Of a stretch of DNA of 5,596 nt, positions 5,492 through 5,596 are shown in pieces. Each line of letters starts with the position of its first letter. Position 1 is the first letter of the stretch. Both the position numbers and the translations under genes were made by a program. The stretch comes from Prevotellaceae bacterium. Its GTDB lineage: Bacteria > Bacteroidota > Bacteroidia > Bacteroidales > Bacteroidaceae. The stretch covers positions 1 through 5,596 of the forward strand of contig JAFLUV010000151.1 in the NCBI GenBank assembly GCA_022508635.1, read 5' to 3'. The notes beneath the pieces were generated by a model. It had not been told where the DNA came from. It saw nothing but the letters and a program-made list of their open reading frames with translations, and searched no databases.

Positions 5492-5596
5492 ACGGATGTA
5501 TCACTCGTCGTTGACAAAATAGGATTTCGTGCCGCACAAAATAGGATTTTGTAGTCGACGAAATAGGATTTTGTCAGCCACAAAATAGGATTTCGT
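5492..5596. repeat. Array 3: 17-bp palindromes at 22-bp spacing, cut by the window end
   Basis: Four copies of ACAAAATAGGATTTTGT or close variants start at 5514, 5536, 5558 and 5580, exactly 22 bp apart. They are separated by unrelated 5-base spacers (GCCGC, AGTCG, CAGCC). Each copy is a dyad: seven-base arms ACAAAAT and ATTTTGT around AGG. The only changes are A to G at position 3 (third copy) and T to C at position 15 (first and fourth). A degenerate fifth unit in the same phase, 5492-5508, keeps the outer ACG/CGT arms. The fourth copy ends on the last base of the window, so the array may continue. Confidence 0.92.

Noticed and set aside
5380..5583. 67-codon open frame on the - strand
   Set aside because: It runs through arrays 2 and 3, whose 22-bp period is not a multiple of three, so no protein repeat results and no domain is seen.
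5492..5596. CRISPR array
   Set aside because: The repeats are 17 bp with 5-base spacers, far below CRISPR dimensions, and no cas gene is present in the window.

Overview
The window reads as chromosomal DNA from a member of the Bacteroidales (Bacteroidota), possibly Prevotella-like. The evidence is a Bacteroidota-type promoter (TTTG, 19 bp, TAnnTTTG), A-rich leaders without Shine-Dalgarno sequences, a TonB-dependent receptor with an N-terminal carboxypeptidase-regulatory-like domain, and a methylmalonyl-CoA epimerase of the form found in propionate-producing Bacteroidales. The genus cannot be fixed from this sequence. Base composition shifts visibly along the window: moderate in the receptor gene, very GC-rich in the 3' half of fmt, then AT-rich in the repeat field at the end.

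Layout: four genes, all on the + strand. First comes an 801-residue outer-membrane TonB-dependent receptor (22-2427). Next, behind its own promoter (2444-2474), is methylmalonyl-CoA epimerase, mce (2524-2928). It is followed by two consecutive hairpins (2929-2954, and 2973-3005 with a T-tract). An AT-rich spacer then carries four 22-bp tandem repeats (3042-3129) that end six bases before a secreted DUF1080 / 3-keto-disaccharide-hydrolase-like protein (3136-4146). Methionyl-tRNA formyltransferase, fmt (4170-5174), follows after only 23 bp and is probably cotranscribed. A strong intrinsic terminator (5219-5260) closes that unit. The last ~335 bases hold no credible gene but are rich in repeats.

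Functionally this looks like neighbouring housekeeping and envelope genes rather than one pathway: nutrient uptake across the outer membrane, the methylmalonyl-CoA arm of propionate/succinate metabolism, a periplasmic or surface glycan-related protein, and formylation of initiator tRNA. No mobile element, CRISPR array or RNA gene was found.

The most unusual signal is in the noncoding DNA. Three tandem arrays with unrelated sequences (3042-3129, 5362-5449, 5492-5596) all have a period of exactly 22 bp and about four units each. Two contain strong dyad symmetry. The last array is a run of 17-bp palindromes separated by variable 5-nt spacers, and it runs off the window end. Regularly phased protein-binding sites, a repeat-generating process with a fixed 22-bp step, or unit-length hairpins are all possible; the sequence alone does not decide.
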